Origin: JAYWDA01 sp043779185
Lineage (GTDB): Bacteria > Bdellovibrionota > Bdellovibrionia > Bdellovibrionales > Bdellovibrionaceae
Assembly (NCBI GenBank): GCA_043779185.1
Contig: JAYWEQ010000101.1
Location: 1 to 34,848, forward strand
DNA length: 34,848 nt
Direction of reading: 5' to 3'
The stretch's first letter is position 1. Every line of letters starts with the position of its first letter. The position numbers and the translations under genes were made by a program. The notes below the pieces were generated by a model. The model was not told the origin of the DNA, did not search any database, and was given only the letters and a program-made list of their open reading frames with translations. Below are positions 23,295-30,906 of the stretch, piece by piece.

Positions 23295-24880
23295 TGACGA
23301 CGACGACCCCAATGACGGGACCACAAAAAGTTGTTATCGAATTTTCAAGGGTAGCACTTTTTTTATTGGTTTTGTTAGTGGGGTTGATTGGGTTTTTATT
23401 ACAGCCAAGATTTATAAATTGGAGCGTTCTAGCCCCACTTTATTTAGGTGTGGTCCTTTCTTTAGCACTTCACATTTATTATATTCTAACCCTTGATAAG
23501 TTCTATGAACGGCCTCGACTTTTATTTTTTTCATTTTTGGCCGATTCAATTTTTATTTCTGTTCTTATTTATTCGAGTGGTCAGAACCAATCGCTTTTTA
23601 TGTTTTTGCATTTGGCTAATATTATTTTGGCTGGATTGTTGTTTCAAAGTCGAGGGGCCTTGGCGGTGGCCCTTTTTACCAGCCTTTCTTTCACCGTCGC
23701 CTCGATGCTTTCGCCAGACCTGAAAGGAATCAACTATGTTTTTGTTTTATTTTTAAATAACACAGCATTTTTTTTGGTGGCAGGCCTGTCGGGATTTTTA
23801 AGTGACCAGCTTTATTCGGTGGGACAGGCCTTAAAAAAAACCGGACTGCAGCTGCGAAATTTGTCTGAACTAAACGAGGCGATCATTGTTAATTCGCCAC
23901 TGGCCATATTAACGTTTGATCAACTGGGAAAAGTTTTCCATCAAAATCCAGAAGCTGAACGTATTTTTGGCTCGCCATCAAGTGGGATGAATATTTATAA
24001 AACTTTGGGGGCTTTTGATTTATCCAAGGGCAGCACCGTTCAGCGCTTTGACAGATCTTATCAAGGCGGCCCCCTGGACGAAAAAAAAGAGCTTCAAATT
24101 ATTTTAAGATCTTTGCAGCAAGAAATTTCTGATTCCGCTGATAGCGGCGCCTTTTTGGCTTTGATTGAAGATCGAACGGACCTTAAAAAGCTAGAAGAAC
24201 GACTTCGCCAAAATGAAAAGCTAGCGGCCATTGGTGGCCTTGCGGCGGGGATTGCCCATGAAATTAGAAATCCTTTAGCGGGGATCAGTGGTAGCATCGA
24301 AATGCTAAGTCAGACGACTAACAATGATGATGATAAAAAATTAATGGCCATCGTGATGCGGGAAATTAATCGTTTAAATGGACTGATCACGGAATTTTTA
24401 GATTACTCGCGGCCTGAACCTGCGCCGACAGAGTCAATCAACCTCAGTCTGCTTTTAAAGGAAGTGATCGAGCTGGCCTCGAAAAGTAAATCTATTCCAG
24501 CGGCGATCCAGCATGACATTCAAATTCAAAATGATTTGATCGTAAAAGCAGACAGTAACAAATTAAAACAGGCCTTTCTAAACATCATCATGAACGCTTA
24601 TCAAGCAATGAATGAGGCCCCACATCCGAAATTAACTGTGCAGTTAAGCGAGGCAAAGACTGATTTAGTTTTAAGAATCACTGACAGTGGTTCTGGAATG
24701 TCTGAAGCAACAAGGCTTCGAATTTTTGAACCTTTTTTTACAACTAAGTCAAAAGGGACAGGCCTAGGTCTAGCTATGACCTACAAAATTTTGCAGGCCC
24801 ATCAAGCTCGGATCATTGTCGAGAGTGAAAAAAACAAAGGCTCGTCTTTTGAAATTAGTTTCCCTTCAATCCTTCTTTAG
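23294..24880 (+). CDS. pilS: membrane sensor histidine kinase PilS
   Basis: PilS is the sensor of the PilS-PilR system that controls pilin transcription through sigma-54. The 528-residue protein has about six N-terminal membrane segments (within residues 18-170). A PAS-like region (about 190-295, ELNEAIIVNSPLAILTFDQLGKV) follows. The HisKA motif GIAHEIRNPLAG has the phospho-accepting His at 322. The ATPase boxes are QAFLNIIMNAYQAM, TDSGSGMSE and KGTGLGLAMTY. The six-helix sensor domain and the place between pilC and pilR support the PilS name over a generic kinase. The TAATG overlap couples it to pilC. A 50-base inverted repeat sits directly after the stop. Confidence 0.9.
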   Translation: MTTTTPMTGPQKVVIEFSRVALFLLVLLVGLIGFLLQPRFINWSVLAPLYLGVVLSLALHIYYILTLDKFYERPRLLFFSFLADSIFISVLIYSSGQNQSLFMFLHLANIILAGLLFQSRGALAVALFTSLSFTVASMLSPDLKGINYVFVLFLNNTAFFLVAGLSGFLSDQLYSVGQALKKTGLQLRNLSELNEAIIVNSPLAILTFDQLGKVFHQNPEAERIFGSPSSGMNIYKTLGAFDLSKGSTVQRFDRSYQGGPLDEKKELQIILRSLQQEISDSADSGAFLALIEDRTDLKKLEERLRQNEKLAAIGGLAAGIAHEIRNPLAGISGSIEMLSQTTNNDDDKKLMAIVMREINRLNGLITEFLDYSRPEPAPTESINLSLLLKEVIELASKSKSIPAAIQHDIQIQNDLIVKADSNKLKQAFLNIIMNAYQAMNEAPHPKLTVQLSEAKTDLVLRITDSGSGMSEATRLRIFEPFFTTKSKGTGLGLAMTYKILQAHQARIIVESEKNKGSSFEISFPSILL

Positions 24881-24881
24881 G

Positions 24882-24931
24882 CTTCATATTATGATTTGCC
24901 TCAGAGGCCCATCAAAGGGCAAAATATGAAG
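24882..24931. repeat. long inverted repeat in the pilS-pilR gap
   Basis: CTTCATATT (24882-24890) is repeated inverted as AATATGAAG (24923-24931). An inner TTTGCC (24895-24900) pairs with GGCAAA (24918-24923), leaving a 4-base bulge on the left. It fills most of the 80-base gap. There is no T-run, so it is not a standard terminator. It could be an RNA stem that tunes pilR expression or protects an mRNA end, or a protein site. Confidence 0.7.
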
Positions 24932-24960
24932 TATCAGTTTCAAATGGTAAGGATGGCTGC

Positions 24961-26367
24961 ATGAAATCCAGAATTTTAGTTGTCGATGACGAAGTTTCTA
25001 TCCGCGAGTTTCTTGATATCATGCTTAAAAAAGAAGGCTATGAAGTCAGTTTGGCCGAGGACGGACAAAAAGCGAAAGAACTGATTTCAAAAAAAACTTT
25101 CGACATGGTGATCTCTGATTTACAAATGCCCAATGTCACAGGCTTAGAGCTTTTAAAATTTGTGAAAGAAAATTATTCTGAAGTTGTCTTTATGTTGATC
25201 ACAGCTTTCGGAACCACTGAAACGGCCGTTGAGGCGATGAAGATGGGGGCTTATGATTATATCACGAAGCCCTTCAAGCTTGATGAAGTTCGTTTAAATA
25301 TTGCGAATGCGCTGCGAAGTCGAAATTTGGAAGTTGAAAATCGTGTTTTAAGAAAAGAATTAGTTAAAGAATATAGCTTTCAAAATATGATTGGTGATTC
25401 CGCGGCCATGCATGTGATCTATGACTTGATCCGCAGGGTGTCGCAGACGCCAACCAATGTTTTGATCACCGGTGAATCAGGAACAGGTAAAGAAGTTGTT
25501 GCGAAAGCGATTCATTACAACGGACCCTTGAAAAATAAACCCTTTGTCACGATCAACTGCGGAGCCATTCCTGAAAATTTAATGGAATCAGAAATGTTTG
25601 GTCATAAAAAAGGCTCATTCACCGGAGCTTATGCGGATAAAGCGGGCCTTTTTGAAGTGGCCGACAGTGGCAGTTTGTTTTTAGATGAAGTCGGAGATTT
25701 GCCAATTTCAATCCAAGTGAAGCTTTTGCGCGCCCTTCAGGAAAAAATTATTCGACGAGTTGGTGCAACGGAAGATATGAAGGTCGAAGTTCGTATCATT
25801 GCAGCGACGAATCGAAACCTTGAAGACATGGTCGCTAAAGGCACTTTTCGGCAAGATCTTTATTACCGCTTAAATGTGATCCATATTAAAACGCCTTCTT
25901 TGCGCGAACGTCGGGATGATATTCCACTGCTTGCCGCATTTTTTTTAAAAAAGTACAATGAGCGTTTGAATAAAAACATCAATGGTATTTCGATGGAGGC
26001 CATGGACATACTTAAAAAATATGATTACCCCGGAAACGTTCGAGAGCTTGAGAATTTAGTAGAAAGAACTGTGGCTCTTGAGGGTGGAGCTACAATCCTA
26101 CCAGAAAGTTTACCACCAATGGTCAACACGCCAAATGGTCGTAAGATGGCTTCAAGCAGTGAAATTGAAATCGGCCAAGAGGGAGTCGATTTGGATAAAG
26201 TCGTTGGCCAAATTGAAAAAGAATTACTGATCAAAGCCATTCATGCCGCTGGCGGTATTAAGAAGAAAGCCGCTAAGCTATTGCATATTTCTTTTCGGTC
26301 CATGCGCTACCGCATCGAGAAGTACAACTTAGGTGTTGTCGGCGATGATGAATTGGATGATGAATAA
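24961..26367 (+). CDS. pilR: sigma-54-dependent response regulator PilR
   Basis: PilR is the partner of PilS and activates sigma-54 promoters, classically pilA. The 468-residue protein has a receiver (about 1-120; Asp9-10, phospho-acceptor Asp53 in ISDLQMP, Lys at about 103 in YITKPF). The AAA+ domain has Walker A GESGTGKE and the contact loop GSFTGA, the variant I recall from PilR proteins in place of GAFTGA. A C-terminal Fis-type HTH (KKKAAKLLHISFRSMRYRIEKYNLG) follows. The ATG at 24961 follows a GGTAAGGATGG stretch. No pilA lies in the window, so its main target is elsewhere. The stop is 5 bases from a tRNA gene. Confidence 0.92.
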   Translation: MKSRILVVDDEVSIREFLDIMLKKEGYEVSLAEDGQKAKELISKKTFDMVISDLQMPNVTGLELLKFVKENYSEVVFMLITAFGTTETAVEAMKMGAYDYITKPFKLDEVRLNIANALRSRNLEVENRVLRKELVKEYSFQNMIGDSAAMHVIYDLIRRVSQTPTNVLITGESGTGKEVVAKAIHYNGPLKNKPFVTINCGAIPENLMESEMFGHKKGSFTGAYADKAGLFEVADSGSLFLDEVGDLPISIQVKLLRALQEKIIRRVGATEDMKVEVRIIAATNRNLEDMVAKGTFRQDLYYRLNVIHIKTPSLRERRDDIPLLAAFFLKKYNERLNKNINGISMEAMDILKKYDYPGNVRELENLVERTVALEGGATILPESLPPMVNTPNGRKMASSSEIEIGQEGVDLDKVVGQIEKELLIKAIHAAGGIKKKAAKLLHISFRSMRYRIEKYNLGVVGDDELDDE

Positions 26368-26372
26368 GCCCT

Positions 26373-26448
26373 GACTCCATAGCTCAAATGGATAGAGCAT
26401 ACGTTTCCTAAACGTGCGATCCAGGTTCAATTCCTGGTGGGGTCACCA
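26373..26448 (+). tRNA. tRNA-Arg (anticodon CCT), CCA encoded
   Basis: A full cloverleaf can be drawn. The acceptor GACTCCA pairs with TGGGGTC (one G-T pair), the D-stem is GCTC/GAGC, and the anticodon stem TACGT/ACGTG encloses loop TTCCTAA with CCT at 26407-26409. The T-stem CCAGG/CCTGG has loop TTCAATT. The discriminator is A and CCA is encoded at 26446-26448. It reads AGG codons. It starts 5 bases after the pilR stop, so it may be co-transcribed with the pilus genes, and it marks the edge of the accessory region. Confidence 0.95.
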
Positions 26449-26651
26449 TTCTTGTTAATATCCGAACGAAAAACCGACAAGTTAGAATCATCGCCAGAAG
26501 CCTTCTGGGCGATAGCCAGCGAGCTGATCTGTTCTTTGGATTCTGCAAAACGAACTAATTTAATCTGGTGATTAGGAATCTCAACAGTATCCGCAAGTGA
26601 AGCTAATGGCAATCCAAAGCTGAATTTCCTAGATGAGGTCGGCGAAATCAT
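26427..26651 (-). CDS. small hypothetical protein, antisense to the tRNA 3' end
   Basis: This is a 74-residue reading frame that I do not recognise. In its favour is a strong GGAGGAAGG 5-9 bases before ATG 26651. The codon choice is even, and the composition is soluble and protein-like (FGLPLASLADTVEIPNHQIK...). Against it, the last codons and the stop lie inside the T-arm of the tRNA-Arg gene on the other strand, and there is no domain. It is on the same strand as the TIGR02147 regulator, 131 bases after it. It may be a genuine small protein or the start of a gene truncated at the tRNA. Confidence 0.4.
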   Translation of the reverse strand: MISPTSSRKFSFGLPLASLADTVEIPNHQIKLVRFAESKEQISSLAIAQKASGDDSNLSVFRSDINKNGDPTRN

Positions 26652-26757
26652 CTATAGCCTTCCTCCAGATTCAATGAGTAAAGCTGTTCATTAAGCAGTT
26701 GAATCAATGATATTCCTTACTTTATGGCAGTCAGCTGACGGATTAAGCTTTGCTCAA

Positions 26758-26783
26758 AGTAAGGGCGGATAGGCACCCTCACT
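26758..26783 (-). terminator. possible weak terminator after the TIGR02147 gene
   Basis: On the minus strand AGTGAGGG pairs with CCCTTACT (8 pairs, one G-U) around a 10-base loop, directly at the stop codon of the regulator gene. Only TTT follows the stem, so termination would be weak. A downstream region of about 100 bases then leads to the small reading frame. Confidence 0.3.
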
Positions 26784-27592
26784 CACTTTAACCAAAAAAA
26801 ATCTAAATTAAGACAAGCTAACTCATCTGGCTTGGTGCCCTTAATCCGTTGTGACAAACGCTGGATAAATTGCGCGAGCTCTTCGCGGACCTCTTGAAAA
26901 TCCTTTTTACTAATTGATAAAGGCGCCGTGAACATCATTTCAGACTTTTCAAGATCTTCTGATCTTTGCAAAGCCTGCAATCTCCAGTTGCTGTGGTGGC
27001 GGACGAGGTATGGGGATTCGGAATCCAGGTGCGTACGCTGCGGACCCATCTTAAAAGTCACCCCAGTGTTCAGGCACAGGTTTGTCGCCGTTAAAAAGTT
27101 TATCAAGGTCGAAGCCTTTTTACGGCTAAGATCAAAGCGTCTACATATGTCATCAATTGTTTGCCCTTGCTCTTTCAAAGAACAAAAAAGTCGAACTGCA
27201 GAGTACAACCAGCTCGAATAAAAAACGGCGCGCTCTTGATCCGTCAAAACTTTTTCTTGGTCGATTCGTTGCGAGATATCCAATGACCGATTACGCAGCT
27301 GCCCGAGTTGTTCCTTGTAGTAAGTCTTTAATCGCGGGTTTCCGGCACGATCGAATTTTACCAGGATCATAAAATACTCAGTCTCAAGCGGATTAAGCGC
27401 GAAATAAGAACAGAGGTCGAAGGCCTGCTCCGAGCTAAGATGCTTTTGATCCGATAAAATTTGACTAATTAGAGTTGGATGCACGCCGAGCTGATCAGCC
27501 ATTTTTGTGATCTCTCCCCGGCCTTTGCGAGGCCGTTGAGAAAGCTGAAAACGGATAAATTTTCGATAATCATGATACTCAAATAACACCAT
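26783..27592 (-). CDS. TIGR02147/DUF4423-family regulatory protein
   Basis: This 269-residue protein has the layout of the TIGR02147 family, which is expanded in Bdellovibrio-like bacteria and Fibrobacter. It opens with FEYHDYRKFIRFQL. A helix-turn-helix follows at about 28-64 (ITKMADQLGVHPTLISQILSDQKHLSSEQAF). Next comes the family motif NPLETEYFMILVKFDRAG, then an alpha-helical region with a second HTH-like segment (FDLSRKKASTLINFL). The C-terminal end, ELACLNLDFFWLK, is typical. There is no signal peptide. It is divergent from the metallopeptidase operon across 155 bases, and an AT-rich inverted repeat covers its own start codon. This suggests it controls that operon and itself (inference). 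Confidence 0.85.
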   Translation of the reverse strand: MVLFEYHDYRKFIRFQLSQRPRKGRGEITKMADQLGVHPTLISQILSDQKHLSSEQAFDLCSYFALNPLETEYFMILVKFDRAGNPRLKTYYKEQLGQLRNRSLDISQRIDQEKVLTDQERAVFYSSWLYSAVRLFCSLKEQGQTIDDICRRFDLSRKKASTLINFLTATNLCLNTGVTFKMGPQRTHLDSESPYLVRHHSNWRLQALQRSEDLEKSEMMFTAPLSISKKDFQEVREELAQFIQRLSQRIKGTKPDELACLNLDFFWLK

Positions 27593-27608
27593 ATTATTAA
27601 TATGTTAT
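27583..27608. promoter_or_regulatory. AT-rich inverted repeat over the TIGR02147 start, candidate operator
   Basis: CATATT (27590-27595) and AATATG (27599-27604) form an exact inverted repeat with a 3-base centre, extended by ATAA/TTAT on the outside. The left arm includes the start codon of the minus-strand regulator. Its position suits autoregulation by the encoded HTH protein, but no binding evidence exists. Confidence 0.4.
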
Positions 27609-27647
27609 CATATATTACTTACTGTTGGTAATTTTAATTGCTGATAC

Positions 27648-27676
27648 TTTACATAAATTATATGGAAAGATATAGC
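27648..27676 (+). promoter_or_regulatory. candidate promoter for the exported metallopeptidase operon
   Basis: TTTACA (27648-27653, 5 of 6 to consensus) and TATAGC (27671-27676, 4 of 6) are separated by 17 bases in the divergent gap. Transcription would begin near 27683, leaving a leader of about 65 bases before ATG 27748. Confidence 0.4.
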
Positions 27677-27747
27677 GCGGCGTATTAAAACTGCTCCATG
27701 AAGTCAAGTTGGCTTCGAAATTGAAACCTTATAACTATGGAGGATCC

Positions 27748-28542
27748 ATGAAAGCACAAGTCTCATTAAAAGCGCGGTGCCTGTCTATGGCGTTGACACT
27801 GTTAGGCCCAATAATGGCATGGAGTGGTCCTGCAAGTCCGCAAGTCAATGCCCCAACGACCACCGCCCAGATGTCAGCTCCGTTGAAAACAAATACATTG
27901 CCGGTGCGAAAGATCCTGGAAAATGGAGTAGCGTCTAAGGCCCCCAAGACTCTAGATATAAAAGCCTTGTTATCGGATGAGCGCAAAGTTTTAAATTCCG
28001 GTGGCGGAATGGACAGCGGCGGCGGCGATGCCAGAAAAATTCGTTCACTTATTCTTACAAGCAAATCAAAACAACTGAGATCACAGGTTGTTAAAATTTT
28101 CTCTGAAAAATCCGTTTCTGTATTTGGTCTTAAAAATTCGATCTCATGGTTAGCTCTTGGCCAAATGAAGCTTGCAGATCAAAAATCGCAAAACATATTA
28201 AATGAAATGATTAAAAAAGGACTTCAATCAGAACTTAATAAAGTTGAATTTATTTTATCAGACAGATGTTTAGATTTAAACGGAGTTGAAAAATCTGCTA
28301 CCGCTAAAATGAATAAACCAGGATCTAAAATTTGCGTAAATCCAGACCGCATAGTGGCAGAGTTTGGGCCGTATATTCAAGACAGTGATTTGGTTGGTTT
28401 AGCTATGCACGAGCTTGCGCATCACTATGGTTTCGAAGATGCCGATCATTCTTTTGCCGCAGCAGTGGCACTCGAGTGGCAAAAAGATAGCGAACAAAAA
28501 AATCAAGACGGCGAGCCTTTAAATTCATTAATACAAAATTAA
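27748..28542 (+). CDS. putative exported zinc metallopeptidase (HELAHH motif)
   Basis: This is a 264-residue exported protein. A basic, hydrophobic N-terminus (residues 1-26) looks like a signal peptide. A Ala/Thr/Pro-rich stretch and a glycine linker GGGMDSGGGD (85-94) follow. The C-terminal domain carries HELAHHYGFEDADH at 221-234, which fits the HExxHxxGxxD zinc-ligand pattern of metzincin-like peptidases, with Glu222 as the likely catalytic base. Two cysteines (174 and 196) could form a disulfide. GGAGG lies before ATG 27748. It is first of three exported-protein genes and divergent from a TIGR02147 regulator. The overall fold is not recognised and substrates are unknown. It may act in the periplasm or on prey or host material (inference). 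Confidence 0.65.
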   Translation: MKAQVSLKARCLSMALTLLGPIMAWSGPASPQVNAPTTTAQMSAPLKTNTLPVRKILENGVASKAPKTLDIKALLSDERKVLNSGGGMDSGGGDARKIRSLILTSKSKQLRSQVVKIFSEKSVSVFGLKNSISWLALGQMKLADQKSQNILNEMIKKGLQSELNKVEFILSDRCLDLNGVEKSATAKMNKPGSKICVNPDRIVAEFGPYIQDSDLVGLAMHELAHHYGFEDADHSFAAAVALEWQKDSEQKNQDGEPLNSLIQN

Positions 28543-28566
28543 TAAAAAATAACTTGGAGAACTTAT

Positions 28567-29478
28567 ATGAAAACTTTTATGAAAACAATAACATCGACGG
28601 TAGCATTAACTCTAATTTCAGTGAGCGCATTAGCATCAAGAAATGATATGATTTATAAGTTAACAGAAAAGGATCAAATCCGCGATTATAGTGAAAACGG
28701 TCTTTTTCAGTTTCAATCTCAGGGCAATTCATATTTGAAAGGCAGTGATGGAAAGATACGTTTAGCTATGGGATATACCATTATGCCCGTCTTCAGTTAT
28801 AAATGTGAATTGTTAGAGGGTGAAAATATTGATAAAATGCTCCCAAAATTTAGCTCAAAAGAAATAACAAAAGGTGGTCCAATACTTTCTTCATCTGCTA
28901 CCGACCTCGGCGGAATTATTTTATCTGGAACTTCGCCAATGGCGGCGCCGCAGCTTAAACTTCATCAAGGTTTAAATAAGGACTTGCCAAAAACGATCGT
29001 TCAGTTTCCAGAAACATATCAATCAAATTACTGTGACACCTACGCCATGGTGAACGGTTCTTGGCAAACTTTTGAAGTGACTGGCGAAGGAGATCCTGAC
29101 GCTTGTTCAGCGGACGTAATTTTGAAAAAAACCAATGGGTATGCTTTTAGTAAACTTCGCAGCTTAAATGGCACCGTGGCTTTGTCTGAAAAATTTCTTA
29201 ACGCACACAATTCTTTGAATCTAGAATATGCTCCAACAGGTGTTATGTCGGGGGCAATTATTTTGTCTCGTTTTATATTGAAGGATAATCAGTTTGGTTA
29301 CAGAGAATTTGGCTATGCTCCGACAGATAAAACACGTCCATTTTCTCACCTTTGGGAGATCGAAAATGTTTATCGGTGTAAGAGTCTTTCTGAAAGCGAC
29401 ACAATCAGTCTTCTGGGCAAAAATACTGTTGAGTTTATAAAAGCGAAACAGCCAAAAGAACCTGAGGTTTCAAAATGA
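28567..29478 (+). CDS. exported protein of unknown function
   Basis: This is a 303-residue protein that I do not recognise. It has a clear signal peptide (MKTFMKTITSTVALTLISVSALA, cut before SRND). The mature part is beta-like and polar, with scattered cysteines (in YKCELL, SNYCDTY, DACSADV and VYRCKSL), so two disulfides are possible. No membrane segment, lipobox or catalytic motif is visible. TTGGAGA precedes ATG 28567, 24 bases after the metallopeptidase gene. Its end overlaps the next gene by ATGA. The coding sequence is more AT-rich than the envelope genes to the left. Co-transcription with a putative protease suggests a partner, substrate or inhibitor role, but the sequence gives no direct evidence. 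Confidence 0.7.
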   Translation: MKTFMKTITSTVALTLISVSALASRNDMIYKLTEKDQIRDYSENGLFQFQSQGNSYLKGSDGKIRLAMGYTIMPVFSYKCELLEGENIDKMLPKFSSKEITKGGPILSSSATDLGGIILSGTSPMAAPQLKLHQGLNKDLPKTIVQFPETYQSNYCDTYAMVNGSWQTFEVTGEGDPDACSADVILKKTNGYAFSKLRSLNGTVALSEKFLNAHNSLNLEYAPTGVMSGAIILSRFILKDNQFGYREFGYAPTDKTRPFSHLWEIENVYRCKSLSESDTISLLGKNTVEFIKAKQPKEPEVSK

Positions 29479-30122
29479 AAAATCTATTGCTACTAACAAT
29501 AATCTTTTCTTTACAATCCAACGTCATAGCCGCATCAAACAGTTGCGGCTACGATCCAAAAAATAACAAGGTATCTATTCAATCTGTTCTGCAAGAGTTT
29601 TTGAAAGATTCAAACAACATTACACTTGACCAAAATTTGGGAACACTATCTTTAGGAATTGATCAGCGCGAACAGACTCCTGGAGTGTTTACAATAAAAA
29701 TTCGAAAGACTCATTATAATATTACAAATGAGTTTGGGCCTGAATCGCAAAGTTTAAGTTATGTATCTTTACAAAATTCGAACTGTACTGGATTTAACGT
29801 CACTTTAGAAAAAAAAGAGGGCTATGATTTTGGTACTGCAGGATCAATAGAGGCTAACCTGGCGCAGTCTGCACTTAATGATCTAGTATCAGATATTGAT
29901 TTTGTGCCGAGCAATTCGCACAGTGGCAGTCATAGATTAAAAATATTTAATCCTAAGTTTTGTTCTGATGGCGAAACGGCATCGATAAATATTCTGAGAA
30001 GCCAACAAGACCCTGCGGGTATTATGAGAAGAGTTTATTCACAGTTAATTGATACTAAGACATTAAAAGTTATTGAGAGAATTTCTTTTCCGGGTTCAAA
30101 ACTGAAAGATATTTGTAAATAA
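29475..30122 (+). CDS. exported protein of unknown function
   Basis: This is a 215-residue protein that I do not recognise. The N-terminus MKNLLLLTIIFSLQSNVIA is a signal peptide, with cleavage near AASNSCGYDP. The mature part has cysteines in NSCGY, NSNCTGF, KFCSDGE and KDICK, enough for two disulfides. It appears beta-rich, with no lipobox or membrane segment. ATG 29475 overlaps the stop of the gene before it, so the two are translationally coupled. A strong terminator starts 32 bases after its stop and ends the three-gene operon. Its cysteine number and size suggest a compact folded periplasmic or secreted protein. Confidence 0.68.
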   Translation: MKNLLLLTIIFSLQSNVIAASNSCGYDPKNNKVSIQSVLQEFLKDSNNITLDQNLGTLSLGIDQREQTPGVFTIKIRKTHYNITNEFGPESQSLSYVSLQNSNCTGFNVTLEKKEGYDFGTAGSIEANLAQSALNDLVSDIDFVPSNSHSGSHRLKIFNPKFCSDGETASINILRSQQDPAGIMRRVYSQLIDTKTLKVIERISFPGSKLKDICK

Positions 30123-30153
30123 AATTAAAAAGGCTGGTTAAACTCTTTCTATC

Positions 30154-30183
30154 ACCCACATCTCTGTCGGGATGTGGGTTTTT
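30154..30183 (+). terminator. rho-independent terminator of the exported-protein operon
   Basis: ACCCACATC (30154-30162) pairs exactly with GATGTGGGT (30171-30179) around an 8-base loop. The stem runs straight into a T-run at 30179-30183. This is the clearest terminator in the window. Confidence 0.92.
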
Positions 30184-30641
30184 CTTTATTTTGGGTAAGG
30201 TACGCCTTTGAAATTTTATTATCAAATTTTCAGGACAGAAGTTCTGCTGACATCTTGAGGTGGGTTTGCAATTTTTCTTGGAGCGTCTTCTTTCGATTGA
30301 TCTTTCTTTTTCAGAGTCTCTTCAAGCTCTTTTGAGATCGTATTTTAGCGAAGCTTTATGAATACGTGAAATCCTTCGGGCATCGTGACGACTTGCTTGT
30401 AAGCGTTCAATTTTCAGAGTGATTTCCTATTACGAGGGTGGCGGATGTCCGCCAGTCAGACAAATTGATAATATTCTACGAACCCTTGCGATTGGCCATC
30501 TTCTTTTCGAAGGGATTTTTGGAGGAATTTGGAATTTTTGGAAAAGAACAGTGCGCTTTAGTGACTAGCTCGCTACCAAGCGAATAAGAAGCCCCAGCGA
30601 ATATGGAGCGCTATGGGTAGCATATTTAACTGTACTTTTAG
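30184..30641. other. about 460 bases without an intact gene; possible decayed reading frame
   Basis: No complete gene is visible between the terminator and the toxin-antitoxin promoter. On the minus strand, short protein-like stretches in different frames (for example RLQASRHDARRISRIH, then KELEETLKKKDQSKEDAPRK, then IANPPQDVSRTSVLKI) could be read as one gene broken by two frameshifts between about 30430 and 30215. I do not recognise the product and the reading is weak. The stretch also holds a GC-rich inverted repeat at 30439-30454. Confidence 0.35.
30439..30454. repeat. GC-rich 16-bp inverted repeat
   Basis: TGGCGGA and its exact complement TCCGCCA are separated by TG in otherwise AT-rich intergenic DNA. 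It could be a protein-binding site or the relic end of a mobile element. No second copy was found in the window. Confidence 0.6.
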
Positions 30642-30660
30642 GTTATACATATGTTATAAC
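30642..30660. promoter_or_regulatory. candidate operator/promoter of the AbrB-Doc pair
   Basis: GTTATA (30642-30647) and TATAAC (30655-30660) form an inverted repeat around CATATGT, 20 bases before the antitoxin ATG. TATAAC also matches a -10 box at 5 of 6 positions, though no good -35 is seen. Toxin-antitoxin promoters are commonly repressed by antitoxin at such palindromes. Confidence 0.5.
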
Positions 30661-30680
30661 TAACGTAATACGGAGGATTT

Positions 30681-30902
30681 ATGAGAAAAAAACTTTCAGC
30701 AGTCGGAAATAGCTATGGCTTGGTTATCGAAAAACCTATACTAGAACTTTTAAAAATTGACCGAGAAACTGATCTTGAAATGACAACAGACGGGATGCGT
30801 CTTATAATTGAGCCCATCCGTTCTGCCAAAAAAACATTAAGAACATCAGCAGAAAAAATTATGAAAAAACATAACTCAACTTTTAAAAAACTAGCCAAGT
30901 AA
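30681..30902 (+). CDS. AbrB/MazE-type antitoxin
   Basis: This is a 73-residue protein with a swapped-hairpin AbrB-type DNA-binding domain in the first 45 residues (KLSAVGNSYGLVIEKPILELLKI, then LEMTTDGMRLIIEPI). A basic tail (KKTLRTSAEKIMKKH) is the likely toxin-binding part. GGAGG lies 5 bases before ATG 30681. It is followed after 4 bases by a Doc-family gene, so it is the antitoxin of that pair. It should bind the toxin and the palindrome just upstream, giving autorepression (family knowledge). Confidence 0.85.
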   Translation: MRKKLSAVGNSYGLVIEKPILELLKIDRETDLEMTTDGMRLIIEPIRSAKKTLRTSAEKIMKKHNSTFKKLAK

Positions 30903-30906
30903 TCCT

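Noticed and set aside
26420..26448. tRNA 3' end as an integration attachment site
   Set aside because: I looked by eye for a second copy of this end through the accessory region and found none. No integrase gene is present.
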